Numbered from the stretch's first letter, positions 30,550 through 39,757 are shown. The stretch: 64,000 nucleotides of DNA from Paenibacillus turpanensis (GCF_011421635.1 NZ_WTLI01000019.1:54583-118582); one strand, 5' to 3'. The notes: generated from the letters alone by a model not told the origin. Numbers and translations are program-made.

Positions 30550-32514
30550 TTATGCGCTTGCCCGGGAAATGCACAAATACGGATAAAGCAAAATTAAGCC
30601 CGCCATATACAATACTAGCATGGCATATAACGGCAGCAAATGAATAAAGTCGGTATAACCAATATGCATGTGCACGCTAAAGCCGGCGGCAAAGCCGGGG
30701 ATGCCTCCCCATAAATACATACGCCACAGCCAGGCCCGCCCCTCTTGAATCCCCCACAAGGCAGCTGCCAATATGGCCAAGGCGTCGGAAAACAACGCGC
30801 CTCCGAACCCTGCCCGGTCATGCGCAATAACAGGAATAAGCCGCTCATTTATCTGATTAATCTCTTGTGGACTTAATCCTAGAAAGGCAAGATCCTCCGG
30901 CACGAACACTCCGGTAATACCAACAGTGGAGATGACCAATCCCCCGATACAAAAGCCGAAGCCAATGATAACAAAGCACAGCTGCCCCCATTGGGCGCAT
31001 TTCCATGCCGACGTATTCCGCAGATTGGGTCGGCCGTCTAAGGCGCGATCCCCTTTTCCAAAAAGAGAGATCAAGAAAAAAGGCAGGAGGCCGCCCGACA
31101 AAACCGCATGCATTTGATCAAAGTAACCGTAACCGATATACAGAAAAAAGCTGCCGAAGCCGGCAATCGCCGAAACCGTTACGGCTGTTTTGGCCCAATG
31201 CAGCTCATGCTTCATTCCGTACTTGCCCAAATGATAATAGAGAATGCCAATGGAAATCATCGTACCGGCAAGCGTAATACGGTCATGCGAGATAAACGCG
31301 GCCAGCCTTGGATACACGGCCCGGATCTGATCGACGCTCATTCCAAGGAAAGCTTCGTCGTATGGCAGAAGCACCGATGTGGCGGCAACGAGCCACGCCA
31401 GCACACCGCCGATCACCATCCCTGCTCCCAGCAGGCACATCCAGCCCCAGTAGCGCCAAAACGGCGCACTCACCCTTCGCTCATCTTCCGGAAGCTTCTC
31501 ATAAAGAATTGCTTCATTGATACGCTTCGGAAGTCCGGGGCCGGAGTATACCATGCCGCTGTTCAGCATAAAATGGGTCGCTCCGCAGGCGGCAAGCTCC
31601 AGCGCGTCGGCCGGCTCATGAACTCCGCCGGAAACGATCAGCGCTTTCCCGCCGGGCACAAGCCCTTCAAGCCGCTGCAGCATCTGCTTTGACCGGACAA
31701 GATTGCCCCGTCCGGTGACATCCCCTTCCGCGGTACGAACGCTGCTGCCGACGACGATGCCATCGAACCGCTCCAGCAAGCTTCGCGCTGGCGGTTCCGA
31801 CCTGCCGACTGCTGTCCCGCCCCCCTGCAGAAGACGAATGACATCCTCACCCGCTGCTTCCAGAGGAATTTTTATGAGCAGCGCACATTCGGGAAACCGC
31901 TTCTTTAACGTGGAAGCAACGCTATATAAACCTTCAAAAGGAATGCTTTCGTTATGAATTCCCAAACGATACCAATCAAGCACAAAGCCCGAAGCAAGCC
32001 CCGCCAGCTTCCCGGCCGCCTCCAGCAGCTGCCCAGCCGTTTCCTCCTCCCCGCTCCCAGGCATCGCGCGAATCCATAGAAAGCGGGGTACGGCCGCTTT
32101 GCGGCTCGACAGCCTGCGAACCGTCGCCTCCAGCCCCTCATTCGTGACGAGGCTGGGAAACACAACGGCCTGCTCCTCAGGGAGAAGGCTCACCTCGCCT
32201 TGGGCGCGGATCGGTTGGGGCGTCACCGGCCCGACCTCGATAAAGCCGCTGCCGATTTGGCCCAGTCCCTCTTCCGCAGCGCCTGACGGGTCGACCTCGC
32301 CGCCGATCCCCACGGGGAAGCGAACGTCAATCGGTCCAATCCGGCTGTGCAGCAGCGGGGAAAGCTCCATATGCCCCATCGTCCGGATGACAAACGAGCC
32401 GAACGGAAGCCGCCCCAGCGTTCCGAACGCTTTCAGCGTTACTTCTCGGGCTTTGCTCGCCGGCATTCGGAACAGCAGCGGACGAAAGAGGGTCTGATAC
32501 GACCAATCAGGCAT
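30550..32514 (-). CDS. Dihydroorotate-dehydrogenase-like domain fused to duplicated membrane module
   Basis: A 654-residue two-part protein. Residues 1-345 resemble class 2 dihydroorotate dehydrogenase: helical N-terminus LFRPLLFRMPASKAREVTLKAF, FPVGIGGEVDPSGAAEEGLGQIGSGFIEVGPVTPQP, and the phosphate loop LIVSGGVHEPADALELAACGA. The usual NxSSPN catalytic-loop motif is not seen. Residues 352-648 hold about eight membrane helices in two similar halves (about 355-480 and 509-640). Both carry AFLG[ML]S, about 16 residues on [IA][SA]HDR, then GY-x2-F-x2-[MI]H. Probably not the pyrimidine enzyme. Its ATG overlaps the end of the upstream small gene by 8 nt. Confidence 0.75.
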   Translation of the reverse strand: MPDWSYQTLFRPLLFRMPASKAREVTLKAFGTLGRLPFGSFVIRTMGHMELSPLLHSRIGPIDVRFPVGIGGEVDPSGAAEEGLGQIGSGFIEVGPVTPQPIRAQGEVSLLPEEQAVVFPSLVTNEGLEATVRRLSSRKAAVPRFLWIRAMPGSGEEETAGQLLEAAGKLAGLASGFVLDWYRLGIHNESIPFEGLYSVASTLKKRFPECALLIKIPLEAAGEDVIRLLQGGGTAVGRSEPPARSLLERFDGIVVGSSVRTAEGDVTGRGNLVRSKQMLQRLEGLVPGGKALIVSGGVHEPADALELAACGATHFMLNSGMVYSGPGLPKRINEAILYEKLPEDERRVSAPFWRYWGWMCLLGAGMVIGGVLAWLVAATSVLLPYDEAFLGMSVDQIRAVYPRLAAFISHDRITLAGTMISIGILYYHLGKYGMKHELHWAKTAVTVSAIAGFGSFFLYIGYGYFDQMHAVLSGGLLPFFLISLFGKGDRALDGRPNLRNTSAWKCAQWGQLCFVIIGFGFCIGGLVISTVGITGVFVPEDLAFLGLSPQEINQINERLIPVIAHDRAGFGGALFSDALAILAAALWGIQEGRAWLWRMYLWGGIPGFAAGFSVHMHIGYTDFIHLLPLYAMLVLYMAGLILLYPYLCISRASA

Positions 32515-32776
32515 GGTTCAATTGAGCCTTGGCCGCCTCCACCAGCGAATCAAAGGCTGCGTCGTCTTCATCCAAGTATTCCTCCACGGCTTCAATCAGC
32601 TCCTCGCTGCCCGATTCCTTCGAAAAGCGCAGGCCGTAGCTCCAGCTTTTGCCGTTCGTGCTGTGAAACGTCGCTTCATACGGCAGCGGATGGCCTTCCA
32701 CCGTAAATTCAACCAGTCCGACGTAACCATCTTCAGCGGAATGCTTCATCGATGCGTTCGTAATCTGTATGTTCAT
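32507..32776 (-). CDS. Small acidic protein, unknown function
   Basis: An 89-residue protein starting MNIQITNASMKHSAEDGYVGLVEFTVEGH, with an alternating strand pattern followed by acidic C-terminal helices (SEELIEAVEEYLDEDDAAFDSLVEAAKAQL). GGAGGGG lies 7 nt before the ATG at 32776. Its stop overlaps the start of the dehydrogenase-membrane fusion gene by 8 nt, so the two are coupled and probably act together. I do not recognise the family. Confidence 0.75.
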   Translation of the reverse strand: MNIQITNASMKHSAEDGYVGLVEFTVEGHPLPYEATFHSTNGKSWSYGLRFSKESGSEELIEAVEEYLDEDDAAFDSLVEAAKAQLNHA

Positions 32777-32825
32777 GATATCCCCTCCTTTACTTCTACT
32801 CTTCTTTATACCACATCCTGCCAAC

Positions 32826-32870
32826 GAAAATACAGAAAACCCTTATGCGGCACAAGGCCGTATAAGGGTT
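32826..32870 (-). terminator. Terminator of uxaBA
   Basis: AACCCTTATgCGGC (32838-32851) pairs with GCCGtATAAGGGTT (32857-32870). On the minus strand TTCTGTATTTTC follows. Located 80 bp past the uxaA stop. Confidence 0.75.
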
Positions 32871-32950
32871 CCCTACTCAAGAGATTTCCATTACATTGTT
32901 AAGCAGGTTATATTTTCAGAGCAAGACGCATGAGGCTTAAATTAAGCGAC

Positions 32951-34486
32951 CTACAACGTCACACCGTTTTTGAAAATCGCGATTTCGCGGTATCCATTTT
33001 CCTCGTTTTTCGTAAAACCGCGCCCGGAAGCAAGGTCCAGCAGCTGGTTCATCAGCCGATCCGCCGTCGCATCCATCGTTTCACCTTCAAGCAGCACCCC
33101 TGCATTGAAGTCGATCCAACGCGATTTCCGGCCCGCTAAATCGCTGTTCGTCGAAATTTTCACCGTCGGCACCGGAGCACCAAGAGGGGTTCCTCTACCC
33201 GTTGTAAACAAAACCATATGAGCGCCTGCAGCCGTCAGTGCCGTTACCGCCACAATATCGTTGCCCGGCCCTTGCAGCAGGTTCAAGCCCGTTTTCTGTG
33301 CTCTTCCGCCATACGGAAGCACATCTGTAACCTCGCTTGTGCCGCCCTTCTGGGTGCAGCCAAGCGATTTCTCTTCTAAGGTCGTGATGCCGCCATTTTT
33401 ATTGCCGGGCGACGGATTTTCGTAAATCACTTGACCGTGACGCACATAATATTGCTTAAAGTCATTAATCAAGTTCACCGTCTTATCAAAAACATCTCGG
33501 CTTGCACAGCGTTCCATCAAAATCGTTTCTGCGCCGAACATTTCAGGAACCTCAGTTAAAATCGCAGTACCTCCTGCATTCGTTAACCGGTCGGCAATAG
33601 CGCCGACAAGCGGGTTCGCAGTAATGCCGGAGAAAGCGTCCGATCCGCCGCATTTCAAGCCGATCCGCAGCTTTTCTGCCGGACAAGGCGTACGGCGGTA
33701 CGTGCGGGCATGCTCGATCAGCTCATTCAACAGCTCAAGCCCCGCCTCGATTTCATCGTCCGCCTCTTGCGTACTCAAAAACTTAATCCGGTTCGGGTCG
33801 TATTCGCCCAAAACCTTCTTAAACTCCGGGATGTTGTTATTCTCACATCCTAGGCCGAGCACAAGGACGCCTGCCGCGTTCGGATGGCGGGCCAGCCCAG
33901 CCAGAATAAGCTGGGTCATCTGGTGGTCATCTCCCAGCTGCGAGCAGCCATACGGATGAGGGAATGTAAACACTCCGCCGAAGGAGTCTGCCGTACCCAC
34001 AACGCCGGTGAATCCGTTTATACGGTTCGCTTCTTTGGCAAGAATCTCCGCCGTTTTGTTGACGCAGCCTACCGTATTTATGATCCAAACCTCGTTGCGG
34101 ATACCCACCTCCCCGTTTTCACGCTCGTAGCCGAGGAAGGTCGGCAGCTGATCTGCCTTCTGCTGTTGAAGACGATCTGCACCGTCGGTTGTTTGGACAT
34201 AAGTGTATTCCAGCTCTCCTTCAAGCCCAGTGTGCATGTTATGCGTATGCACCCACTGCCCGGCAGCGATATCCGTTTTCGCCAGCCCGATCGAATACCC
34301 GTATTTCATTACATTATTCCCGGCGGCGATGTCCTGCAGTGCAATTTTATGCCCTTTCGGAATGCGCTGGTCGGTGATTAGCTGCAGCACCCCGAATCCA
34401 AGTCGTGTTCCCGGCTCCAAATCGTGCAGCGCAACCGCTACGTTATCCTTCTCATTCAGTCTCATGATCCGGTCTGTTCTCACCAT
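32951..34486 (-). CDS. uxaA: Altronate dehydratase UxaA
   Basis: A 511-residue enzyme converting D-altronate to 2-keto-3-deoxygluconate in galacturonate breakdown. An N-terminal SAF-like domain (about 1-95) precedes the large catalytic domain with SFGGVFTFPHPYGCSQLGDDHQMT, then LKCGGSDAFSGITANPLVGAIAD and CTQKGGTSEV. Both parts are in one chain, as in E. coli UxaA. GGAGGG precedes the ATG at 34486, inside the last 35 nt of uxaB, so the genes are coupled. Confidence 0.93.
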   Translation of the reverse strand: MVRTDRIMRLNEKDNVAVALHDLEPGTRLGFGVLQLITDQRIPKGHKIALQDIAAGNNVMKYGYSIGLAKTDIAAGQWVHTHNMHTGLEGELEYTYVQTTDGADRLQQQKADQLPTFLGYERENGEVGIRNEVWIINTVGCVNKTAEILAKEANRINGFTGVVGTADSFGGVFTFPHPYGCSQLGDDHQMTQLILAGLARHPNAAGVLVLGLGCENNNIPEFKKVLGEYDPNRIKFLSTQEADDEIEAGLELLNELIEHARTYRRTPCPAEKLRIGLKCGGSDAFSGITANPLVGAIADRLTNAGGTAILTEVPEMFGAETILMERCASRDVFDKTVNLINDFKQYYVRHGQVIYENPSPGNKNGGITTLEEKSLGCTQKGGTSEVTDVLPYGGRAQKTGLNLLQGPGNDIVAVTALTAAGAHMVLFTTGRGTPLGAPVPTVKISTNSDLAGRKSRWIDFNAGVLLEGETMDATADRLMNQLLDLASGRGFTKNEENGYREIAIFKNGVTL

Positions 34487-35984
34487 GCTGCTCCCTCCTA
34501 GCTGCGGCGCGAAGCGCCTTTTGCATTCCTTGCTCATTGATAAACAATAGATGTCTGGCAATCGCTTCTTCCAAGCCTTCAATCCGGGTTAAATTCTCGC
34601 CCCAGAACGCTTCATTCTGAAGCACGCGAGCCGCCAGCACTTGCGCGCTTTGCGCGGTCCCATCAAACTTAGCCCAAGCTTCGGCAAACCATGCAAGAAT
34701 TGCAGCGTCATCCTGAATCGCATATACTTCACCATTGCGCAGCCCCTGATACCGGCCATTCGCCTGCGTTCCACGGTAGAAGGCGATTAAAGCAGCAAGC
34801 GAAAACGTCAACACCCTTGGAAGCTTTCCGAATCGGCGAACATAATCCTCGATAGAAGGAAGTACTCTCGCTTTAAACTTGGATACCGAGTTTAACGAAA
34901 TGCTGAGCAGCTCGTGACGGATGAACGGATTGCCGAACCGTTCTAATACCTCTTCCGCATATTCATGCATCGCTTCTTCCGGCATGCCCGAGGCAGGAAT
35001 AATTTCGTCAAAAATTCCTTTATTCATATATAGAGAAATGGATTCGTCTTCAACACATTCCCGAACCGTATCTACACCGGCCAAATAAGCCGCTAATGCC
35101 GTCATCGTATGAGCACCGTTCAAGATCCGCACCTTACGTGAGCGGAAAGGGGTCATATCTTCAGTCCATACAACCTGCAATCCGGCTTCGTCTGCTGGGA
35201 ACAGAGCTTTCAAGGGTCCCGCCCCTTCAATTACCCAAAGGTGGAACAGCTCGGATGTATTCAGCAGCTTGTCTTCATATCCAAGCCGTGCCGCCAGCTC
35301 GTCCACTTCCGCCTTCGGATATCCGGTTACGATGCGGTCCACCAGGGTGCAGCAGAACCGGTTGGCGCGCTTCAACCAATCGATAAATTCCGCTTCCAGG
35401 CCCCATGCCGCCGCGTGACGGAGCACTGCATCCAGCAGCTTCTCACCGTTTCGGTCAATCAGCTCGCAAGGAAGGATAAGGAGTCCCTTGCTCATATCAC
35501 CATGAAATGCTTGATACCTGCGGTACAGGAAGGCGGTTAGTTTTCCGGGAAAGGTATGCTGAGGACGATCCTCCAAGCGGTCCTCCTCCCGATACACAAT
35601 TCCGGATTCCGTTGTATTGGAGACGACTACGGACAACTGCGGCTCCTTGGCAAGAGCAATGTATGCGTCATAATCCGTGTATGGATTCACACCAACACGG
35701 ATCGAACGAATCTTCTCGATCTCCTCCGTTACCGCGCCCGCGCGCAAGCCTCTCATCATCAATGTATATTGTCCGTTTTGCTCATTTAAGACGTTAACCA
35801 TACCCTGTTCAATCGGTTGAACGACGGCGATGCTGCCGTTAAACAGCCCCTGTTCATTCATTCGATTTACCATCCAGTCAACGAACCCCCGCAAAAAATT
35901 GCCTTCTCCGAATTGCAGCATTTTTACCGGAAGCTCCGTGTTTGGACCCGGAAAAGCTTCGCACACGTTCACATTTGTGTTCAT
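34452..35984 (-). CDS. uxaB: Tagaturonate reductase UxaB
   Basis: A 510-residue NAD-dependent polyol/mannitol-dehydrogenase-family enzyme reducing D-tagaturonate to D-altronate. Family features: LQFGEGNFLRGFVDWMVNRMNEQG at the N-terminus, the DRIVTGYP motif, and the catalytic-region RVLNGAHTMTALAAYLAG-type sequence (VRILNGAHTMTA). GGGAGATGG precedes the ATG at 35984; the frame is open much further upstream with no support. It leads the uxaBA operon, preceded by a candidate Crp/Fnr-activated promoter. No uxaC, kdgK or exuT is in the window. Confidence 0.92.
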   Translation of the reverse strand: MNTNVNVCEAFPGPNTELPVKMLQFGEGNFLRGFVDWMVNRMNEQGLFNGSIAVVQPIEQGMVNVLNEQNGQYTLMMRGLRAGAVTEEIEKIRSIRVGVNPYTDYDAYIALAKEPQLSVVVSNTTESGIVYREEDRLEDRPQHTFPGKLTAFLYRRYQAFHGDMSKGLLILPCELIDRNGEKLLDAVLRHAAAWGLEAEFIDWLKRANRFCCTLVDRIVTGYPKAEVDELAARLGYEDKLLNTSELFHLWVIEGAGPLKALFPADEAGLQVVWTEDMTPFRSRKVRILNGAHTMTALAAYLAGVDTVRECVEDESISLYMNKGIFDEIIPASGMPEEAMHEYAEEVLERFGNPFIRHELLSISLNSVSKFKARVLPSIEDYVRRFGKLPRVLTFSLAALIAFYRGTQANGRYQGLRNGEVYAIQDDAAILAWFAEAWAKFDGTAQSAQVLAARVLQNEAFWGENLTRIEGLEEAIARHLLFINEQGMQKALRAAARREQHGENRPDHETE

Positions 35985-36014
35985 GGCCCATCTCCCTCTC
36001 TTTTTTCTGATTTC

Positions 36015-36020
36015 ATCATA
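36015..36020 (-). promoter_or_regulatory. -10 element of uxaBA promoter
   Basis: Minus-strand TATGAT, 31 bp before the uxaB ATG. The -35 position (about 36038-36043) has no consensus and is covered by the palindrome at 36039-36060, as expected for an activator-dependent promoter. Predicted start about 36008. Confidence 0.6.
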
Positions 36021-36038
36021 CTCGACGCTGCCAAAAAT

Positions 36039-36060
36039 CTTTGTGAGAATCGTCACAAAG
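36039..36060. promoter_or_regulatory. Crp/Fnr-type operator upstream of uxaBA
   Basis: A perfect palindrome CTTTGTGA-N6-TCACAAAG, containing TGTGA-N6-TCACA, the Crp and Bacillus Fnr consensus. Its centre is 41.5 bp upstream of the start site predicted from the uxaBA -10, the classic class II activator position. The regulator itself is not in the window. Confidence 0.75.
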
Positions 36061-36143
36061 TATAAACTTCTGTTTTTTGTTGCTCTTGGAGTAATGATGA
36101 TGTAGGATGAGAGGTACGAAAAACGTAGGCCGAGGTGTATAAA

Positions 36144-36407
36144 ATGAGTGTCCATGAGGCGATTTCCGAGCATTCCCGTAAGCAGCACGAGCATTTGCAG
36201 CGATTCCTTGAGCTCGACGCTCTTCGCGAGCAAGCCATCCAGCTTGCCGTTGCAGATTGCTTGGCCGGAAAGCCGTTTACTGTAGAAGCAATTAATGAAA
36301 CGACGCGCCGGATTAACGATCATGCCCATCACGGCATTTCGCCGACGAGAGTATATGTAACGGAGCAAATGGTCCGCGACTATGCGGAACAGCTAAACAA
36401 GGGCTGA
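36144..36407 (+). CDS. DUF2533-like small protein (YpbS-like)
   Basis: An 87-residue helical protein beginning MSVHEAISEHSRKQHEHLQRF and ending RVYVTEQMVRDYAEQLNKG. The opening VHEAISEHSRKQ and the C-terminal YVT-EMV-YA pattern resemble the YpbS/DUF2533 family of Bacillales; the link is from memory. GAGGTG lies 6 nt before the ATG. It is divergent from uxaBA and ends inside a terminator. Function unknown. Confidence 0.72.
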   Translation: MSVHEAISEHSRKQHEHLQRFLELDALREQAIQLAVADCLAGKPFTVEAINETTRRINDHAHHGISPTRVYVTEQMVRDYAEQLNKG

Positions 36408-36442
36408 CCTTCCCAATCCCGGAGGACAGCCCTTTGGCTTTT
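36399..36442 (+). terminator. Terminator overlapping the stop of the DUF2533-like gene
   Basis: AAGGGCTG (36399-36406) pairs with CAGCCCTT (36427-36434), with inner CTTCC/GGAGG-like pairing, then TTGGCTTTT. It lies between convergent genes and could serve nos as well. Confidence 0.7.
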
Positions 36443-37547
36443 AATAAGGTTCGTTTTGCGGAAAATAATTCGGAGTTACGATGCGGTTGTCGTATCCGCT
36501 ATGAAAAATCGGCGTTGCTGCAGGAGACATTGGCGGAATCAGCCAGGTCCAGTCGCCGGTAACCTCGCGGCCCTGCTCCCTCTCCAGCTGTTCAAATCGG
36601 GCGAACTGCTCGGCAGCGGTATGGTGATCGACAATACTGACCCCCGCTTCCTTATAGGAATGAAGAACGGCGGCATTCAGCTCGACCAGCGCGCGGTCTT
36701 TCCATAATGAGGTGTTGCTCTCCGTGTTCAGCCCCATTCTTTGTGCGATCTCCGGCAGCAGGTTGTATCTCTCGGTATCGGCCAAGTTTCTTGCGCCAAT
36801 TTCGGTTCCCATATACCAGCCGTTAAAAGGCGCCGCTGTATATCGAATGCCACCGATTTCCAGCAGCATATCCGATATGATAGGGACGGCGTACCACTTC
36901 ACTCCCAGCTCGGAAAACCACTCCAATTCCGAGTGCCGGATCGGCACCTCTTTAATGAGATTGGTCGGAAGCTCCGCCCAAACCGGTTCCTCCCCGCATG
37001 CTTGTACGACTAAAGGGAGCACGTCAAAAGCCGTTCCGTCTCCCTTCCAGCCAAGTGAGTGACAAACCGACGTAAAAGCGGCTGATACCGGGTCTCCGAT
37101 GAAGCGAATTGTTCGGCCGGCTGCGTCTTTTCTTGGATAGCCGGCGTAACGGATCAGCTGCCGGTTCCATATTCGGAACGCCCCCTCGCTGCTTTCCTGC
37201 GGAAAGATCGTGATGGCAGGCCGGATCCTGCCACCATTCGTCGCAAAGCGGATATGCTCCAAGCATGCCTCAAGCATGCCTTGCCCGGTGCGAACGCCCC
37301 GTGCGTCAAGCACATGCAGCGAGCTCCAAAACAGCCTCCCGATGCAGCGGTTGCTGTTGCGCCAAGCCATTCTCGCGCCATGAGCCAATTCTTCCGGAGT
37401 ATGCTCATAGCTGCCCGTTGCGTCGATTTGCTCAAAGATTTGCCGGAGCCTTCCTTCCGTTTCTTCCGGCTTTCCGAGCTCGTTATAACAGATAGCGATA
37501 AATTGTTCTGCTTCTTGAACCAGTTCGTTTGCTGTCCTAAGCTTCAT
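36441..37547 (-). CDS. nos: Bacterial nitric oxide synthase oxygenase
   Basis: A 368-residue heme oxygenase-type NO synthase without a reductase domain, usual for Firmicutes. It makes NO and citrulline from arginine with borrowed flavodoxin/reductase. The heme-ligand Cys lies in [14 protein letters not shown]. The substrate region has the conserved [37 protein letters not shown] segment, with the arginine-binding Glu in the last part, and [16 protein letters not shown] follows. AGAGGTG lies 7 nt before the ATG at 37547. NO is known to protect Bacilli from oxidative stress and drugs. Confidence 0.95.
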   Translation of the reverse strand: MKLRTANELVQEAEQFIAICYNELGKPEETEGRLRQIFEQIDATGSYEHTPEELAHGARMAWRNSNRCIGRLFWSSLHVLDARGVRTGQGMLEACLEHIRFATNGGRIRPAITIFPQESSEGAFRIWNRQLIRYAGYPRKDAAGRTIRFIGDPVSAAFTSVCHSLGWKGDGTAFDVLPLVVQACGEEPVWAELPTNLIKEVPIRHSELEWFSELGVKWYAVPIISDMLLEIGGIRYTAAPFNGWYMGTEIGARNLADTERYNLLPEIAQRMGLNTESNTSLWKDRALVELNAAVLHSYKEAGVSIVDHHTAAEQFARFEQLEREQGREVTGDWTWLIPPMSPAATPIFHSGYDNRIVTPNYFPQNEPY

Positions 37548-37659
37548 CTGCAAGCACCTCTCCCATCATTATATCGGTTCCCACTTGGGATATAAAATGA
37601 CGGTCGCATGAACTTTTGGTATGCTAGGGATACTCTATAAATAAAGGTTGTGATTACCG

Positions 37660-37953
37660 ATGGGCGTTCGCTTCGGAAGAGAGTACGCTGACATTATCGT
37701 CGATTTTACCGCAGCACTGCAGGAAATTGGCGATTCGTATACATTTTTTGAAATGGAAGCAGAGGACTGGGCGGAGCTGGGCCAGGAGGAAAAGCAGGAA
37801 ATGCTGCGTACGCTTGCGGATGACCTGTTTTTCGGATTAGGCTCAGAGCCCTCCATTCCCGTCGGTTCAGGCGAGGTGAAGCATGACGCTTCCCGGCATG
37901 TACTGCAGGTAATCACCGAACACAAAATCGTGCATGTGGTCCGGCTCGTGTAA
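37660..37953 (+). CDS. Small acidic protein, unknown function
   Basis: A 97-residue acidic protein of unknown family (MGVRFGREYADIIVDFTAAL). It has an amphipathic helical first half and a Gly/Pro turn (LGSEPSIPVGSGE), ending in a strand (KIVHVVRLV). AAAGG lies 11 nt before the ATG. It ends 45 bp before the DEAD-box helicase, so they may be co-transcribed. No function can be given. Confidence 0.7.
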   Translation: MGVRFGREYADIIVDFTAALQEIGDSYTFFEMEAEDWAELGQEEKQEMLRTLADDLFFGLGSEPSIPVGSGEVKHDASRHVLQVITEHKIVHVVRLV

Positions 37954-37998
37954 ACGGAGCTGACGATCACACATAAAGAAAAGAGGAAAACGAAGAGC

Positions 37999-39756
37999 AT
38001 GAGTACAGCCTTTGAAGCATTGGGATTACGAAAAACGATTAGCGACGCTTTGCACGCCGAAGGGATTACGAAGCCTACTCCTGTACAGGCAAGATCGATC
38101 CCCCTCCTGCTGAGCGGGAAGGATTTGATTGCCCAAGCCCAAACGGGTACCGGTAAAACGTATGCGTTTTTGCTGCCGATGCTGGAGCAAATCGATACGA
38201 ACCGCCAAGAGGTACAGGCGCTGATCCTGACGCCGACGCGCGAGCTCGCACTGCAAATTACGAGCTACGCCAAGGCGATGGCGCCGACTGTCGGCGCAAG
38301 TGTACTGCCGGTATATGGCGGGCAGGATGTGGATGCGCAGGTGCGCAAGCTGAAGGGCGGACAGCCTCAACTGATCATTGCAACACCGGGACGTCTGCTT
38401 GATCATCTGCATCGCGGAACGGTACGGCTTTCCCGCGTCAGCATGCTGGTGCTGGACGAAGCCGATCAAATGCTGCATATGGGCTTCCTGAACGAGGTCG
38501 AAGAAATTTTGTCTCGGCTGCCGGAAGACCGCCAGTCAATGCTGTTCTCCGCGACGATGCCGGTAAATGTGCGAAAGCTCGCTTCGCGTTATATGAAAAA
38601 TCCGGAAAATGTCAAAATTGAAGCCGAGCAGGTCACGGTCAAAGACATTAAGCAAATTGTCGTCGAAACGACGGACCGCAACAAGCAAAAAACCTTAGTT
38701 GACTTATTACATACGTACCAGCCTTATTTGGCTGTGCTGTTCTGCCGTACGAAGGTTCGTGCGAAAAAGCTTACCGAGGAGCTGCAGGAGCTCGGCCTTA
38801 GTGTGGACGAGCTTCACGGGGATTTGTCACAAGCGAAACGCGAAGCGGTCATGAAGCGGTTCCGCGAGGCGAAGCTGCAGTTTCTCGTGGCGACGGACGT
38901 AGCCGCACGCGGGATCGATGTCGAAGGGGTCACGCATGTGTTCAACTATGACATCCCGCATGACGCGGAAAGCTACATTCACCGCATCGGCCGGACCGGA
39001 CGCGCCGGGCAAAAGGGGATGGCGATTACGCTCGCTACGCCGCGCGATCGCATGTACCTCAATTTGATTGAAAAAGGCATTGACCAAAAGATCGAGCTGT
39101 ACGTCGATGATGAAATCGGCGGGCTGCAGCGCAAGGCTCCCTCCGGCCGTAAGGAAGGCGCGCGCCGCGAGCGTGACGGCGATGGCCGTCGCGGCGGATC
39201 GCAGCAGCGCGGTGGCGGTGCGCGCGGCGAGAAGCTCGGCCGCTCGGGCGGACGCGAGCGCCGCGGCGCTGGGCGCGGCGAGGCCGACTTTGGCGCGGCG
39301 AGCGGCGGCAAGAGCTTTGGCGCGGACCGCCGGGGCGGCGGCAAGCGCGATGGCGCTGGGCGCGGCGGGGCCGAGTTCGGTGCCGCGAGCGGCGGCAAGA
39401 GCTTTGGCGCGGACCGCCGGGGCGGCGGCAAGCGCGATGGCGCTGGGCGCGGCGGGGCCGAGTTCGGTGCCGCGAGCGGCGGCAAGAGCTTTGGCGCGGA
39501 CCGCCGGGGCGGCGGCAAGCGCGATGGCGCAGCGCCGCAGAGCCCGTTCGGCGCTGCGCGGATGAAGGCCGCCGCTGCGCCTGGCGCAGGCGGCGGACGC
39601 GGCGGCGAGAGCCGCTTCGGCGCATCGCGCGGCGGCGGGGCCGGTGGCGGCACGGCAAAAAAGCCCGCCTTCGCCGGAGCGAAGGGGGCTGGCCGAGGCG
39701 GCTCCTCCCGCGGCGGCGGCAAGCCGGGCGGCCGGGGTGCCGGCCGGGGCCGTTAA
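37999..39756 (+). CDS. DEAD-box RNA helicase with Gly/Arg-rich repeat tail
   Basis: A 585-residue ATP-dependent RNA helicase. Core motifs are complete: AQTGTGKT (I), PTRELALQ (Ia), VLDEADQML (II), FSATMP (III), ATDVAARGIDVEGVTHV (V), HRIGRTGRAG (VI). After about residue 375 comes a 210-residue basic, Gly/Arg/Ser/Ala-rich tail with three near-identical 29-residue repeats. Such RGG-like tails bind RNA and can drive condensation. Resembles CshA/CshB-type helicases of cold adaptation and RNA decay; the exact orthologue is unclear. RBS AAGAGGAAAA. The stop is 1 bp from the stop of the convergent pseudouridine synthase. Confidence 0.92.
   Translation: MSTAFEALGLRKTISDALHAEGITKPTPVQARSIPLLLSGKDLIAQAQTGTGKTYAFLLPMLEQIDTNRQEVQALILTPTRELALQITSYAKAMAPTVGASVLPVYGGQDVDAQVRKLKGGQPQLIIATPGRLLDHLHRGTVRLSRVSMLVLDEADQMLHMGFLNEVEEILSRLPEDRQSMLFSATMPVNVRKLASRYMKNPENVKIEAEQVTVKDIKQIVVETTDRNKQKTLVDLLHTYQPYLAVLFCRTKVRAKKLTEELQELGLSVDELHGDLSQAKREAVMKRFREAKLQFLVATDVAARGIDVEGVTHVFNYDIPHDAESYIHRIGRTGRAGQKGMAITLATPRDRMYLNLIEKGIDQKIELYVDDEIGGLQRKAPSGRKEGARRERDGDGRRGGSQQRGGGARGEKLGRSGGRERRGAGRGEADFGAASGGKSFGADRRGGGKRDGAGRGGAEFGAASGGKSFGADRRGGGKRDGAGRGGAEFGAASGGKSFGADRRGGGKRDGAAPQSPFGAARMKAAAAPGAGGGRGGESRFGASRGGGAGGGTAKKPAFAGAKGAGRGGSSRGGGKPGGRGAGRGR
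39265..39525 (+). repeat. Three tandem 87-bp repeats in helicase tail
   Basis: Units at 39265-39351, 39352-39438 and 39439-39525, each 87 bp (29 codons). Units 2 and 3 look identical, and unit 1 differs by a few bases. Period is an exact multiple of three, so gain or loss of a unit keeps the frame. Encodes GAGRGGAEFGAASGGKSF then GADRRGGGKRD. Confidence 0.92.
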
Positions 39757-39757
39757 T

